Below, piece after piece: positions 1 through 8,558 of a stretch of DNA of 52,579 bases; within the stretch, counting starts at the first letter, position 1, and every line of letters starts with the position of its first letter. A model generated the notes under the pieces. The model ran no database searches, was not told the origin of the DNA, and saw only the letters and a program-made list of their open reading frames with translations. The stretch lies in assembly GCF_030651995.1 (NCBI RefSeq), contig NZ_JAUSBN010000050.1:1-52579 (forward strand), written 5' to 3'. Made by a program: the position numbers and the translations under genes. Origin of the DNA: Reyranella sp. Its GTDB lineage: Bacteria; Pseudomonadota; Alphaproteobacteria; Reyranellales; Reyranellaceae.

Positions 1-32
1 CCAAACAAAAACCCCCGGGGATGCCGGGGGTT
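1..32 (-). terminator. Rho-independent terminator of rpsU
   Basis: On the minus strand, a perfect 9-bp stem (arms 24-32 and 10-18, five-base loop GGATG) is followed by a T-rich tract (TTTTTGTTTGG) reaching the window edge. It lies 26 bases past the rpsU stop, so it fits an intrinsic terminator for that gene. Confidence 0.8.
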
Positions 33-57
33 GTCGTCTCGTGCGAGGAGGGGAGGA

Positions 58-261
58 CTAGTAGCCCTCGCGCTCCATGCGCTTGCGCATCAGCTTGCGG
101 GTGCGGCGGATGGCCTCGGCGCGCTCACGGGCGCGGCGCTCGGAGGGCTTCTCGTAGTTGCGGCGGAGCTTCATCTCGCGGAAGATGCCTTCGCGCTGCA
201 TCTTCTTCTTCACGACGCGCAGCGCCTGATCGACGTTGTTTTCACGAACGAGAACCTGCAC
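58..261 (-). CDS. rpsU: 30S ribosomal protein S21
   Basis: This 67-residue, strongly basic protein is ribosomal protein S21 of the small subunit, which helps initiation on the 30S particle. It begins [15 protein letters not shown] and carries the family's [14 protein letters not shown] block near residues 18-31, followed by an Arg/Lys-rich tail. Length matches the family. The start codon is GTG at 261, with a purine-rich stretch (AAGGAAG) upstream on the minus strand. The gene runs divergently from the COQ9-like gene and ends in an intrinsic terminator, so it is probably transcribed alone. Confidence 0.95.
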   Translation of the reverse strand: MQVLVRENNVDQALRVVKKKMQREGIFREMKLRRNYEKPSERRARERAEAIRRTRKLMRKRMEREGY

Positions 262-349
262 TTCGATCGCTTCCTTCCAATGCGGCTTGGCCCGCGGATC
301 GTCCGGGGCCGGAATTCAGAGGCCGCGTAGGTATCACAGGCCGATACCC

Positions 350-384
350 TTGGGAACCCCCCGATTGGGGCCTATATTCCACGG
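350..384 (+). promoter_or_regulatory. Sigma-70-like promoter for the COQ9-like gene, predicted leaderless
   Basis: TTGGGA at 350-355 and TATATT at 373-378 are separated by exactly 17 bp. Transcription starting about 7 bases after the -10 box would begin at or next to the A of the ATG at 385. No Shine-Dalgarno sequence lies before that ATG. A leaderless mRNA is inferred, not shown. Confidence 0.5.
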
Positions 385-1047
385 ATGACCGAACAAAACA
401 CCCAGAATTCACCGGAAATGGACCCCGACTCCGCCCTCCGGGATCGGCTGGCGGACGAGTTCATGGCCGAAGCGGCGTTCGACGGCTGGACGCGGGCCGC
501 CCTGGCGGCCAGTGGCCGGGCACTCGACCTGCCGACGGGGGAGGCCGACCGTCTGTTCCCGGGCGGGCCGCTCCAGGCGCTGACCTATGTCAGCGAGCGC
601 GCCGACCGGCGCACGGTCGAGGACATGGAAAAGGAGGGAATTCCCGCCCTCAAGATCCGCGACCGCATCAAGAGCGCGGTCCGCCTCCGGCTGGAGCGCC
701 ATGCCGGCCCGCGTGAGGCGGCCCGCCGGGCGCTGTCGACGCTGTCGCTGCCGCTCAATGCCGGGCTGGCGCTGAAGCTGCTTTATAAGACGGTCGACGC
801 CATGTGGTACGCGGCCGGCGACACCAGCACCGACTTCAATTTCTACACCAAGCGCGCCACCCTGGCGGGCGTCTATTCGTCGACGCTGCTCTACTGGCTG
901 AACGACCGGTCGCCCGGTGCGGAGGCGACCTGGGCCTTCCTCGACCGCCGCATCGACGACGTGATGAAGTTCGAGAAGCTGAAGGGGCAGATCAGGTCGT
1001 GGACGGGCCCGAAGCGGCCGGGCGCGCGGCCGGCAGCACGTAGGTGA
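385..1047 (+). CDS. COQ9 family protein
   Basis: This 220-residue protein belongs to the COQ9 family, lipid-binding accessory proteins of ubiquinone biosynthesis that present quinone intermediates to COQ7-type hydroxylases. The C-terminal half holds the family-typical segment around residues 141-171 (WYAAGD..TD.NFYTKR..LAGVY.STLLYW), which is the clearest evidence. The N-terminal half is helical and TetR-like, as in the family. No Shine-Dalgarno sequence precedes the ATG, and a promoter sits where a leaderless transcript would start. Its 3' end overlaps the convergent purK by 56 bp. Role by family; substrate unknown. Confidence 0.88.
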   Translation: MTEQNTQNSPEMDPDSALRDRLADEFMAEAAFDGWTRAALAASGRALDLPTGEADRLFPGGPLQALTYVSERADRRTVEDMEKEGIPALKIRDRIKSAVRLRLERHAGPREAARRALSTLSLPLNAGLALKLLYKTVDAMWYAAGDTSTDFNFYTKRATLAGVYSSTLLYWLNDRSPGAEATWAFLDRRIDDVMKFEKLKGQIRSWTGPKRPGARPAARR

Positions 1048-2095
1048 CGTGGCCCATCTTGCGGCCGGGGCGGGCCTCCGCCTTGCCGTAGAGATGCAGC
1101 CGCGCCGTCGGCTCCACGAGATAGCGCTGCCAGTCGTCGGCCTCGTCGCCGATCAGGTTCACCATCCGCGAGGGCGCCAGCACCTCGACGGAGCCCAGCG
1201 GCAGGCCGCAGATGGCGCGCACGAGCTGCTCGAACTGGCTGGTGGCGCAGGCGTCCAGGGTCCAGTGACCCGAATTGTGCGGCCGCGGCGCCATCTCGTT
1301 GGCCAGCACCCGCCCGTCCTTGGTCACGAACATTTCCAGCGCCACCAGACCCACCAGATCGAGGCCCTGGGCGAGTTCGACGCCGAAGCGCTCCGCCGTC
1401 GCCAGGGTCGTCGCCGGCAGGCCCGAGGGCACGGTGGTCGTGCGCAGGATACCGTCGCGATGGCCGTTGATGCCGATCGGGAAGCAGCGCGTCGCGCCGT
1501 CGAGCCCGCGGGCGACGATCGCCGAGACCTCGCACTCGAAGTCGACCATCGCCTCGAGGATGCATTCGCGCCGGCCGAGCCTCGCCCAGGCGGCTGAGAG
1601 TTCGGCCCGGTCGGCGACGCGGGCCTGGCCCTTGCCGTCATATCCCTCGGTGCAGGTCTTCAGGATGCCGGGCAGGGCGGTGGCGGCCGCGAAATCGGCC
1701 TCGGAGCGGATGGGCTGATAGTCGGCCGTGCCGATGCCCAGCTTGCGCAGGAAGTCCTTCTCGCGGACGCGGTGCTGGGCAAAGTGGATGGGCTTCACGC
1801 CCGGCCGCACCGGCTTCAGCTCCTGGCATTCCAGGACGGCGCCCTCCGGCACGTTCTCGAATTCGTAGGTGACGACGTCGACCTGGGCGGCGAAGCGGGC
1901 GAGGGCCTTGGCGTCGTCATAGGCCCCGCGGACATGGCCGGCGCAGACCTGGGCGGCGACCGGATGGTCGTCGGGGGCGTAGACGATGCAGGGGTAGCCC
2001 AGGCGGGCGGCCGCCAGGGCGGTCATGCGGCCCAACTGGCCGCCGCCCAGGATCCCGATGGTCGATCCCGGCGGCAGAGGTCGGGAGGCCGGCAT
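992..2095 (-). CDS. purK: N5-carboxyaminoimidazole ribonucleotide synthase
   Basis: PurK uses ATP and bicarbonate to carboxylate aminoimidazole ribonucleotide in de novo purine synthesis. The 367 residues show the N-terminal GILGGGQLGRM loop (14-24), the YEFENVP motif (77-83), the ATP-grasp loop GYDGKGQ (151-157) and the NEMAPRPHNSGHWT block (266-279). The ATG overlaps the purE stop by one base (TGATG), so translation is probably coupled to purE. The 3' end overlaps the convergent COQ9-like gene. Confidence 0.96.
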   Translation of the reverse strand: MPASRPLPPGSTIGILGGGQLGRMTALAAARLGYPCIVYAPDDHPVAAQVCAGHVRGAYDDAKALARFAAQVDVVTYEFENVPEGAVLECQELKPVRPGVKPIHFAQHRVREKDFLRKLGIGTADYQPIRSEADFAAATALPGILKTCTEGYDGKGQARVADRAELSAAWARLGRRECILEAMVDFECEVSAIVARGLDGATRCFPIGINGHRDGILRTTTVPSGLPATTLATAERFGVELAQGLDLVGLVALEMFVTKDGRVLANEMAPRPHNSGHWTLDACATSQFEQLVRAICGLPLGSVEVLAPSRMVNLIGDEADDWQRYLVEPTARLHLYGKAEARPGRKMGHVTYVLPAARPAASGPSTT

Positions 2096-2625
2096 CAGCG
2101 ATGAGCCGGGGCGTCGTCGGTCGGGATCTTGGCGACGGCCAGCGACTGTCGGGTTCGCCAGGCTTCCAACGCCGCCATGATCTGGGCGTCGCCAAGACCA
2201 ACGATGGAGGCTGCAAGAAGGGCAGCATTGATCGATCCGGCACGTCCGATCGCCAAGGTGCCGACGGGAATGCCGGCTGGCATCTGGACGATGGAAAGAA
2301 GACTGTCCTGTCCCTTGAGGGCGGCACTTTCGACCGGGACGCCCAGAACTGGCAGCGGGGTCATGGCGGCGGTCATGCCCGGCAGGTGGGCGGCACCGCC
2401 CGCGCCGGCGATGATGACCTTCAGGCCGCGCCCTTTTGCGCCCGAGGCGTAGTCCATCATGCGCTTCGGAGTCCGATGCGCCGAAATGATGCGCGCCTCG
2501 AAGGGGACACCCAGCGCCTCCAGAGTCTCCGCGGCATGCCGCATGGTCGACCAGTCGGACTGGCTGCCCATGATGACACCGACCACCGGCTTGGCGGCCG
2601 GGCGTTTGCTGGTTTTCTTGGCCAT
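2095..2625 (-). CDS. purE: N5-carboxyaminoimidazole ribonucleotide mutase (PurE class I)
   Basis: PurE converts the PurK product N5-CAIR into CAIR. The 176 residues contain MGSQSDW (19-25), SAHRTP (48-53) with the catalytic His, [12 protein letters not shown] (73-84) and [14 protein letters not shown] (114-127), all diagnostic of class I PurE. A basic tail of about 12 residues precedes the fold, slightly longer than in Escherichia coli. It is first in a purE-purK pair, with the DUF465 gene just upstream on the same strand (7-bp gap), so the three may be co-transcribed. Confidence 0.96.
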   Translation of the reverse strand: MAKKTSKRPAAKPVVGVIMGSQSDWSTMRHAAETLEALGVPFEARIISAHRTPKRMMDYASGAKGRGLKVIIAGAGGAAHLPGMTAAMTPLPVLGVPVESAALKGQDSLLSIVQMPAGIPVGTLAIGRAGSINAALLAASIVGLGDAQIMAALEAWRTRQSLAVAKIPTDDAPAHR

Positions 2626-2632
2626 GACTCTC

Positions 2633-2857
2633 TCAGGCGATGATATCGGGAATGAGCTGGCTTTCCAGCCGGAGGATCTGGTCCTTCAGACCGAGCTTGC
2701 GCTTCTTGAGCCGCTGGAGCTGGAGCTGGTCGAAAGGCGGCTTCTCGATCAGGCGATCGATCACCTCGTCGAGGTCGCGATGCTCGCTCTTCAGGGCCTC
2801 AAGCTTGGCCTTGATGGTCTGGGCGTCCGGCAGATCCGACGACGTCAAGTCATTCAT
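2633..2857 (-). CDS. DUF465 (YdcH-like) small protein
   Basis: This 74-residue charged, helical protein matches the DUF465 family, small alphaproteobacterial proteins of unknown function. The family core is the C-terminal [16 protein letters not shown] segment (about residues 50-65), preceded by heptad-like [17 protein letters not shown]. It is probably a short coiled coil. It lies directly upstream of purE on the same strand. A second DUF465 protein sharing the KKRKL.(I/L)KDQI.RL core is encoded at 3654-3830. Confidence 0.85.
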   Translation of the reverse strand: MNDLTSSDLPDAQTIKAKLEALKSEHRDLDEVIDRLIEKPPFDQLQLQRLKKRKLGLKDQILRLESQLIPDIIA

Positions 2858-2951
2858 GCGGGGCGCACTCGTCCAGGCAGGCTAGCCACGTCGCTCCCGG
2901 CCGTGTACCCCGGAGCCCGCCCAAAGGGAAGCACGCAAAAGCCAACCAATC

Positions 2952-3515
2952 GTGTCGGACTTTCTCCCCCACCCGTTCTGGAACTTCTCGCTCGAACTCT
3001 ATGCCGGCGAGGGCGTGGCGGAGGCCTGCCTCGACCTGCAGGAGCGGCGCGGCTGCGACGTCAACATCCTGCTGTTCTGCTGCTGGCTGGGCGCTTCCGG
3101 CCGGCCGACCCTGACCGCCGAGCGGCTGCGCGCCATCCTGGCCGCGAGCGAGGCCTGGCAGTCGGACGTCGTGAAGCCGCTGCGCGAGATGCGGCGGCGG
3201 CTCAAGGACAAGGTGTGGCCCGGCGCGCTGCCCGAGACCGTCGATGCCGTCCGTCGTCGGGTCGCCGATGCGGAACTGGCGGCCGAGCATGCCGAGCAGC
3301 TCAAGCTGGCGAGCCTGCATTCACCGTCCGCTGATCGCGAGCGTCCTCTGGAGAAGCGCCTGCGGGCGGCGGTCGGCAATCTTGGCGTCTATGCGGTGTG
3401 CCTGGGCGTCGTGCCGGACGAGGCGGATCGCAAGTCCGTGGCGGCCCTGATGCGCGCCACCTTTCCCGCCTTTGCAGCGGTGGAAGTCGCGGAGGCCGTC
3501 GGGCTCGCGGCTTGA
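2952..3515 (+). CDS. TIGR02444 family protein
   Basis: This 187-residue protein resembles the TIGR02444 family of uncharacterised proteobacterial proteins. The typical opening is HPFWNFSLELYAGEGVAEACL.LQER.G.DVN.LLFCCWLG (about residues 6-46), followed by helices rich in Arg/Glu. No signal peptide or membrane segment is seen. The start is GTG at 2952. It is divergent from the DUF465 gene, with 94 bp between them that must hold both promoters. Function unknown. Confidence 0.85.
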   Translation: MSDFLPHPFWNFSLELYAGEGVAEACLDLQERRGCDVNILLFCCWLGASGRPTLTAERLRAILAASEAWQSDVVKPLREMRRRLKDKVWPGALPETVDAVRRRVADAELAAEHAEQLKLASLHSPSADRERPLEKRLRAAVGNLGVYAVCLGVVPDEADRKSVAALMRATFPAFAAVEVAEAVGLAA

Positions 3516-3653
3516 ACCGATGGTTCAATACTGCTGACGGGTTATTCACATTCTTCGTGTGACCGTTCGATTACGGGTTGATTCGACGTGACTCGACCCA
3601 ATGTCAGAGTCAGACTTCCATCGTCCCGCTAACAAACTCGGAGGTATCCGACT

Positions 3654-3830
3654 ATGAGCACCGTGGACCACATCGAAGCTCTCAAGAACAAGCATGCGAC
3701 TCTTGAGCACGCGATCCGTAAGGAGACGACGCGGCCGCATCCCGACGACGATGCGCTCTGCAGCCTCAAGAAGCGAAAGCTCATGATCAAGGACCAGATC
3801 GTCCGACTGAGCGAGCCGACCTCCCACTGA
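3654..3830 (+). CDS. Second DUF465 (YdcH-like) protein, 58 aa
   Basis: This short gene encodes 58 residues beginning MSTVDHIEALKNKHATLEHA and containing KKRKLMIKDQIVRL near the C-terminus, the DUF465 core also seen in the neighbour at 2633-2857. A strong Shine-Dalgarno sequence (GGAGGT, 3640-3645) stands 8 bases before the ATG. The protein is probably a short helical hairpin of unknown role. The stop is 4 bases from the convergent azlD gene. Confidence 0.85.
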   Translation: MSTVDHIEALKNKHATLEHAIRKETTRPHPDDDALCSLKKRKLMIKDQIVRLSEPTSH

Positions 3831-3833
3831 TCC

Positions 3834-4142
3834 TCAGGTGAGGCCCGCCCAGCGGGCCAGTGCCACGGCGCCGACGGCGCCGAACAGGCCGGCGGTGAAC
3901 CCTCCGACCGTTCGCGTCAGTGCGGCGCCGACCACGGCGCCGACGACGAAGGCGCCACCGCCCTGCGTCAGCGGAACGACGGCGGCTGACACCAGCACCG
4001 CGCCGGGCGCGTGGTCGAGCAATGCGTTCACGAAACGATAGCGGCCAAGCCATCGCATGGCGATGAAACCGCCGCCCTTGGCCGCCATGGCGGCGAGCGC
4101 CATGACGAGAATCGCGATGAGATTCTCAGGACTGGCGGACAT
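3834..4142 (-). CDS. azlD: AzlD family branched-chain amino-acid exporter subunit
   Basis: This 102-residue protein with about four hydrophobic helices is the small subunit of an AzlC/AzlD (LIV-E class) amino-acid exporter. The sequence is almost wholly Ala/Val/Gly/Leu helices with RWLGRYRF between helices 1 and 2, as in AzlD proteins. It overlaps the end of azlC by 17 bp, so the pair is translationally coupled. Substrate by family: branched-chain amino acids or analogues. Confidence 0.88.
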   Translation of the reverse strand: MSASPENLIAILVMALAAMAAKGGGFIAMRWLGRYRFVNALLDHAPGAVLVSAAVVPLTQGGGAFVVGAVVGAALTRTVGGFTAGLFGAVGAVALARWAGLT

Positions 4143-4851
4143 GGCCGTTCCTGAGGTCTCGCAGCGCGCCGAAGAGGCCGCCGACCAGACCGCCGATCAC
4201 GATGTACCAGTTGCCACCGATCGCCCACTTGGCGGCGAGCGCGGCTGCAATCGCGACCGCCCAGGGCGCGATATCCCGCTTGCCGCGGAACAGGATGGTA
4301 GCCACCACGACGAACACGGCCACGCCGACGAAATCGAGGCCGAGGCGTCGCGCCGTGGCGGGATCGGAGAGCAGACCGCCGGCGGCAAGGTGGCCCGCCA
4401 AAGTCGAACCCGACCAGATGCAGGCCATCACGAAGCCGCCGCCCAGGAACTTGCCGAGATCGCCGTGGCCGCGGCGATACTCCGCGATGTTGACCGCCCA
4501 GTTCTGGTCGACCGTCACGTACCAGACCGGCGGCTGCAGCCACCACGGCAGGTGCGGCAGATGCGGCTGCAGCGCCGCGCCCATCACGAAGTAGCGCAGG
4601 TTGGCCACGAACACCGACACGGCCAGCGCAATCAGCGGCAGAGGCTGGGCCCAGATGTCGAGCGCCACCATCTGGCTGGTGCCGGCCATGACGGTGAAGC
4701 TCATCAGCGTCGTCTCGAAGGCGCTCAGGCCCTTCTGGGCGGCGGCGACACCGAAGCCGATGCCGAAGGGAAGCGAAGCGAGGCCGGGCAGGATCATGCG
4801 CAGGGCGCCGGCCTGGAAACTGCGCCACGTGACGCGCGCGGAAAGGGACAC
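4126..4851 (-). CDS. azlC: AzlC family branched-chain amino-acid permease
   Basis: This 241-residue membrane protein is the large AzlC subunit. Family features are G.GFG.AAA.KGLS.FET.LMSFTVMAGTSQMVALD (about residues 30-66), a NLRYFVMGAALQPHL block (84-98) and several later hydrophobic helices. The start is a GTG at 4851 without a clear ribosome-binding site, so the exact N-terminus is uncertain. It is encoded directly upstream of, and overlapping, azlD. Confidence 0.9.
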   Translation of the reverse strand: MSLSARVTWRSFQAGALRMILPGLASLPFGIGFGVAAAQKGLSAFETTLMSFTVMAGTSQMVALDIWAQPLPLIALAVSVFVANLRYFVMGAALQPHLPHLPWWLQPPVWYVTVDQNWAVNIAEYRRGHGDLGKFLGGGFVMACIWSGSTLAGHLAAGGLLSDPATARRLGLDFVGVAVFVVVATILFRGKRDIAPWAVAIAAALAAKWAIGGNWYIVIGGLVGGLFGALRDLRNGHVRQS

Positions 4852-4940
4852 GGAAGCTACCGGATGAGGAAGGGAGCGGCACTCTATGGGACATGCCGGC
4901 GTGCCGGAACCGAGTTTAGCTCAACCGTGCATTAGGCGGG

Positions 4941-6299
4941 TCAGTTCAGCTTGTGCAGGTTGACCGACCAGCGGACGGGCGCGCCGTAGGCATTGCGCGA
5001 CTGGCCGCTGCAGATCGCCACGTTGTCGGCGCCGCGCTGGCAGACCAGCTGGTCGGCGAACCAGCGCGAGCCGTCGTTGCAGGTCGAGTCGGCATCGCGC
5101 AATCGCAGGACCGCGCCCTCGAACCGCGCCTGGGCGCGCGTGCGGCAGGCGGTGCGGCCCCGCCGCCACTCGAGCTGGCCCGCACCGCTCGCGTCGAAAC
5201 AATAAGACGAGACGCCCGGCTGCATCTGCAGCGCCTCGTGGCGGAACGGGTCGGTGCGCCAGCAGCCCTGCATGAAGGAATAGTCGTTGGTCGGCGCATT
5301 GGGCAGGCGCAGGCGATCGTCGGCCGGGTTCCGCGGCGTCGGCGCGGGTGCGGGCTTCGGTGGCGCGACCTTGGGTGGGGCAGGGGCGGGTGGCGGTGGC
5401 GCGACCGCGACCTGGGGAGGTTTCGGCGGTTCGGGCGGTTTGCAATCGGCGATCCGCCGCTTCAGTTCCGCCTCGGCCAGGGCCAGCTCGACCTTCAGCA
5501 CGCGCTCGCGCGACTGCTCGGTCGAAAAGGACGCTTTCAGCGCCGGCAACGGGTCGGGCGGGGCATCGGGTGCCGGGGGAGCGTCCGGCCCCTCGCGCGT
5601 GGCGATGGCCACGTCGGGCGGGACGGGCAGCAGGCCGCGCAGGGCCCAGGCACCGGCCAGCAGCAGCAGCAGGAGCGGCAGGGCGGCGGCGAGCGTGCGC
5701 CACCAGGGAATGCCGGCGGCTGGAACGAGAGCGGGCAGGGTGGACGCCGGCGCCCGCTGCGCGGCTTCGAGCACGGGGCGCCGGCCCGACACGCCTGCGT
5801 CCGGCACGCGGGCATCGGGCACGCGCGGCAGGGCGAGGGGCAGCAGCGCGTTGGCCGCTTCCGTCTCGTAGCCCCAGGCGACGATGACGGGCCGGTCGCC
5901 GACCAGGAAGACGAAGGCAGGCGACGGGGCGCGCGCCGCGAGCTTCAGCGACAGGCCGACGACGCCGGTCTCTTCCTTGGGCCCATGGCCGGCGAGCAGG
6001 TCGCCCAGTCGCCGGATTTCCGCCAGCGTGCGCTCGACCGCGGCCAGGATGGCCTCGCGCTCCGTCGGCGGCAGGTCGGTGACGGCGCGAACCGGGCCGG
6101 ACCAGCCGGCGTACCAGTCGATGCCCTGGTCGTTCTCATGGAGCTGCGGATCGGCCAGCAGGTCGGCGGCTTCGTCGCCCAGGCGCCGGCGCACCACGCG
6201 GCGAAGCTGGGGCGCGGCATTGTGCAATGGCTCGCCGCGTACGCCGAGCGGGCGCACGCCGCTGCGGGTGGTCACGATGAGCGTTGATTCGCCGGGCAT
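4941..6299 (-). CDS. SrfA-like membrane-anchored protein
   Basis: The 452 residues have four parts. An N-terminal cytosolic domain (1-150) contains IDWYAGWSG (60-68) and a FLVGDRPVIVAWGYE block (131-145). One membrane helix spans about 203-221. A charged helix (about 256-287) is followed by a Pro/Ala/Lys-rich linker (290-330). A C-terminal domain (335-452) opens YSFMQGCWRTD and has several Cys (GCW, SYCFD, TACR, STCND, VCQR, AICSG), suggesting disulfides outside the cytosol. The IDWYA, GKPVI.FWG and GCWR-type motifs recall SrfA of enterobacterial srfABC operons. No srfB or srfC is visible on either side. Assignment is from recalled motifs. Confidence 0.6.
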   Translation of the reverse strand: MPGESTLIVTTRSGVRPLGVRGEPLHNAAPQLRRVVRRRLGDEAADLLADPQLHENDQGIDWYAGWSGPVRAVTDLPPTEREAILAAVERTLAEIRRLGDLLAGHGPKEETGVVGLSLKLAARAPSPAFVFLVGDRPVIVAWGYETEAANALLPLALPRVPDARVPDAGVSGRRPVLEAAQRAPASTLPALVPAAGIPWWRTLAAALPLLLLLLAGAWALRGLLPVPPDVAIATREGPDAPPAPDAPPDPLPALKASFSTEQSRERVLKVELALAEAELKRRIADCKPPEPPKPPQVAVAPPPPAPAPPKVAPPKPAPAPTPRNPADDRLRLPNAPTNDYSFMQGCWRTDPFRHEALQMQPGVSSYCFDASGAGQLEWRRGRTACRTRAQARFEGAVLRLRDADSTCNDGSRWFADQLVCQRGADNVAICSGQSRNAYGAPVRWSVNLHKLN

Positions 6300-6399
6300 G
6301 GGATACCGAACCTAGCCCGGCGATTATGGCGGCGCGATGGTTTGCCGTCGTTACTGCAGGCAATGCGTCAGTTTGGTCACCTGTTGGCCACGCGCCGCG

Positions 6400-8289
6400 T
6401 CAGGCGGCCTTCGCCCACTCGCGCAGCACGAACTTCTGCACCTTGCCGGTCGAGGTCATCGGCAGGTCGCGGAACACCACGTAGCGCGGGCACTTGTAGC
6501 CGGCGAGGTTGGCGCGGCAGTGGGCGATGATGTCCGCTGCGGTGGCCGTGGCGCCAGGCTTGAGCGTCACGAAGGCGCAGGGAGTCTCGCCCCACTTCTC
6601 GTCGGGCTTGGCGACCACGGCCGCGTTTGCGACGGCGGGATGGGCGATGATCACGCCTTCGACCTCGATGGTCGAGATGTTCTCGCCGCCCGAGATGATG
6701 ATGTCCTTGGACCGGTCGCGCAGCTCGATGTAGCCGTCCTCGTGCATGACGCCGAGGTCACCGGAGTGGAACCAGCCGCTGGCGAAAGCGTCGCGTGTGG
6801 CCGCCGGGTTCTTGAGGTAGCCCTTCATGGTGATGTTGCCGCGGAACATGACCTCGCCCATCGTGGTGCCGTCGCGCGGCACCTCCTTCATGGTCGTGGG
6901 ATCCATCACGGTCACGCCGTCCTGGGCCGCGTAGCGCACGCCCTGGCGCGCCTTCAACCGCGCGCGGTCATGGGCGGGCAGCGCGTCCCACTCCTGGTGC
7001 CATGAACAGATCGTAGCAGGGCCGTAGACCTCGGTGAGGCCATAGACGTGGGTCACCCGGAAATTCTGCTTTTCCAGCGCCTCGAGCACCGCCGCGGGGG
7101 GCGGCGAGGCCGCGGTCATGAACTCGACCTTGCGGCCGAGCGGCCGGCGTTCGGCTTCGCTCGCGCCGATGATGAGCTGCATGATGATCGGCGCGCCGCA
7201 CATGTGGCTCACGTCGTTGTCGGCCAGCGCATCGAAGATCGGCTTGGCCGCAGGGCGGCGCAGGCACACCGAGGTGCCGGCCACCAGCGCCAGCGTCCAG
7301 GGGAAGCACCAGCCGTTGCAGTGGAACATCGGCAGGGTCCAGAGATAGACCGGGTGCAGGCCGATCGGCCATTGCGTGGCGTTGCCGTAGGACGAGAGCG
7401 TGGCGCCGCGGTGGCTGTAGACGACGCCCTTGGGATTGCCGGTCGTGCCCGACGTGTAGTTGAGCGAGATCGCGTTCCATTCGTCCGACGGATAGGACCA
7501 GGCGAAATCGGGATCGCCGTCGGCGATGAACTCCTCCCAGGTCGTGTCGCCGATCTGCGCGCGGTCCTCGCACTCGGGATCGTCGATGTCGACGACCAGC
7601 GGCTGGGTCCTGGCGATCGCCAGCGCCTCGGTGACGACGCGATGGAACTCGCGGTCGACCAGCAGCACCTTGGTCTCGCTGTGGTCGAGGATGAAGGCGA
7701 CCATCGCGGCGTCGAGGCGTGTGTTCAGAGAATTCAACACGCCGCCTGTCATCGGCACGCCGAAATGCGCCTCGTACATCTCGGGAATGTTGGGCGCCAT
7801 GATCGCCACCGTGTCGCCGATGCCGATGCCGACCTTGACCAGCGCCGAGGCAAGCCGCCGGCAGCGTGCATAGGTCTCGGCCCAGGTCTGACGGCGTTGG
7901 CCGTGGATCAGCGCGAGGTGATCGGGATAGACGCTGGCGGTGCGCTCGATGAACTGCAGCGGGGTAAGTGCCGCGTAATTCGCAGGCGTCCTGTCGAGGT
8001 CGCGCTCGTAGATGTTCTGCGCGGCGAGGGCGGTCTTGTGCGACACCGGACGCGGCGCGGCGAGGCGGGTTACCGAGGTGCGGCTCTTGACCGAGCGACG
8101 CAGGCCGGGACGGGCAATCTGCTTGGGCGCCAGCTTCCTGGGAGCAGGAGCCTTCTTCGGAGATGAGGCCTTCTTTGGCGCCGCTTTCTTGACGACCCGC
8201 CGGGCAGGCTTCTTCGCCTTTGCGGCGACCTTGCGCTTGGCCGGACGCTTCGACGTCCCGCTGCTCTTTACCGTCTTGCGCTTGGCCAT
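6400..8289 (-). CDS. Acyl-CoA synthetase with a histone-H1-like N-terminal tail
   Basis: This 629-residue enzyme activates a carboxylic acid to its CoA thioester through an acyl-adenylate. The ANL fold begins around residue 92. Visible motifs are YTSGTTGNPKG (278-288), YGLTEVYGP, the SGWFHSGDLG.MHEDGYIELRDR block, KDIIISGGENIS and the C-terminal lysine of STGKVQKFVL. It resembles the DmdB/medium-chain FadD3-like branch. The first ~82 residues are unusual: Lys/Ala/Pro-rich, with 17 Lys and 6 Arg in the first 56, like histone H1 or AlgP tails. An SD-like GGAAAG precedes the ATG and no in-frame start follows before the domain, so the tail appears real. Substrate not determinable. Confidence 0.88.
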   Translation of the reverse strand: MAKRKTVKSSGTSKRPAKRKVAAKAKKPARRVVKKAAPKKASSPKKAPAPRKLAPKQIARPGLRRSVKSRTSVTRLAAPRPVSHKTALAAQNIYERDLDRTPANYAALTPLQFIERTASVYPDHLALIHGQRRQTWAETYARCRRLASALVKVGIGIGDTVAIMAPNIPEMYEAHFGVPMTGGVLNSLNTRLDAAMVAFILDHSETKVLLVDREFHRVVTEALAIARTQPLVVDIDDPECEDRAQIGDTTWEEFIADGDPDFAWSYPSDEWNAISLNYTSGTTGNPKGVVYSHRGATLSSYGNATQWPIGLHPVYLWTLPMFHCNGWCFPWTLALVAGTSVCLRRPAAKPIFDALADNDVSHMCGAPIIMQLIIGASEAERRPLGRKVEFMTAASPPPAAVLEALEKQNFRVTHVYGLTEVYGPATICSWHQEWDALPAHDRARLKARQGVRYAAQDGVTVMDPTTMKEVPRDGTTMGEVMFRGNITMKGYLKNPAATRDAFASGWFHSGDLGVMHEDGYIELRDRSKDIIISGGENISTIEVEGVIIAHPAVANAAVVAKPDEKWGETPCAFVTLKPGATATAADIIAHCRANLAGYKCPRYVVFRDLPMTSTGKVQKFVLREWAKAA

Positions 8290-8558
8290 GATGTCTTTCC
8301 GTTCGCCTCCCCGTGCAGCGACACTCTCTCACAGGGCGGCTTGCCTATTCCAGCTTATATCCAGGTCTTTCAGCAGCTTCGCGAAATGGATCTGGTCGCT
8401 GCGGACTCCACCCATCCCCGACCCGACCGATGTGGGTCAGAACTCTCAGCTCTCACGAAGGCGTCGACAAGGTGCGAGGGGACAGGCCATTTTAGATCGA
8501 GTCACGACGTCGGCCGCTGGTCCTCGGGAACTCGAACTTTGTGTGAAGGCATCGCATC

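Noticed and set aside
3535..3563. Weak CACA...TGTG hairpin after the TIGR02444 gene as a terminator
   Set aside because: The stem is only about five pairs and no T tract follows.
8290..8558. Possible small gene in the acyl-CoA synthetase-P450 gap
   Set aside because: The open frames at 8313-8572 have no ribosome-binding site or recognisable features. This gap of under 300 bp most likely holds the two divergent promoters.
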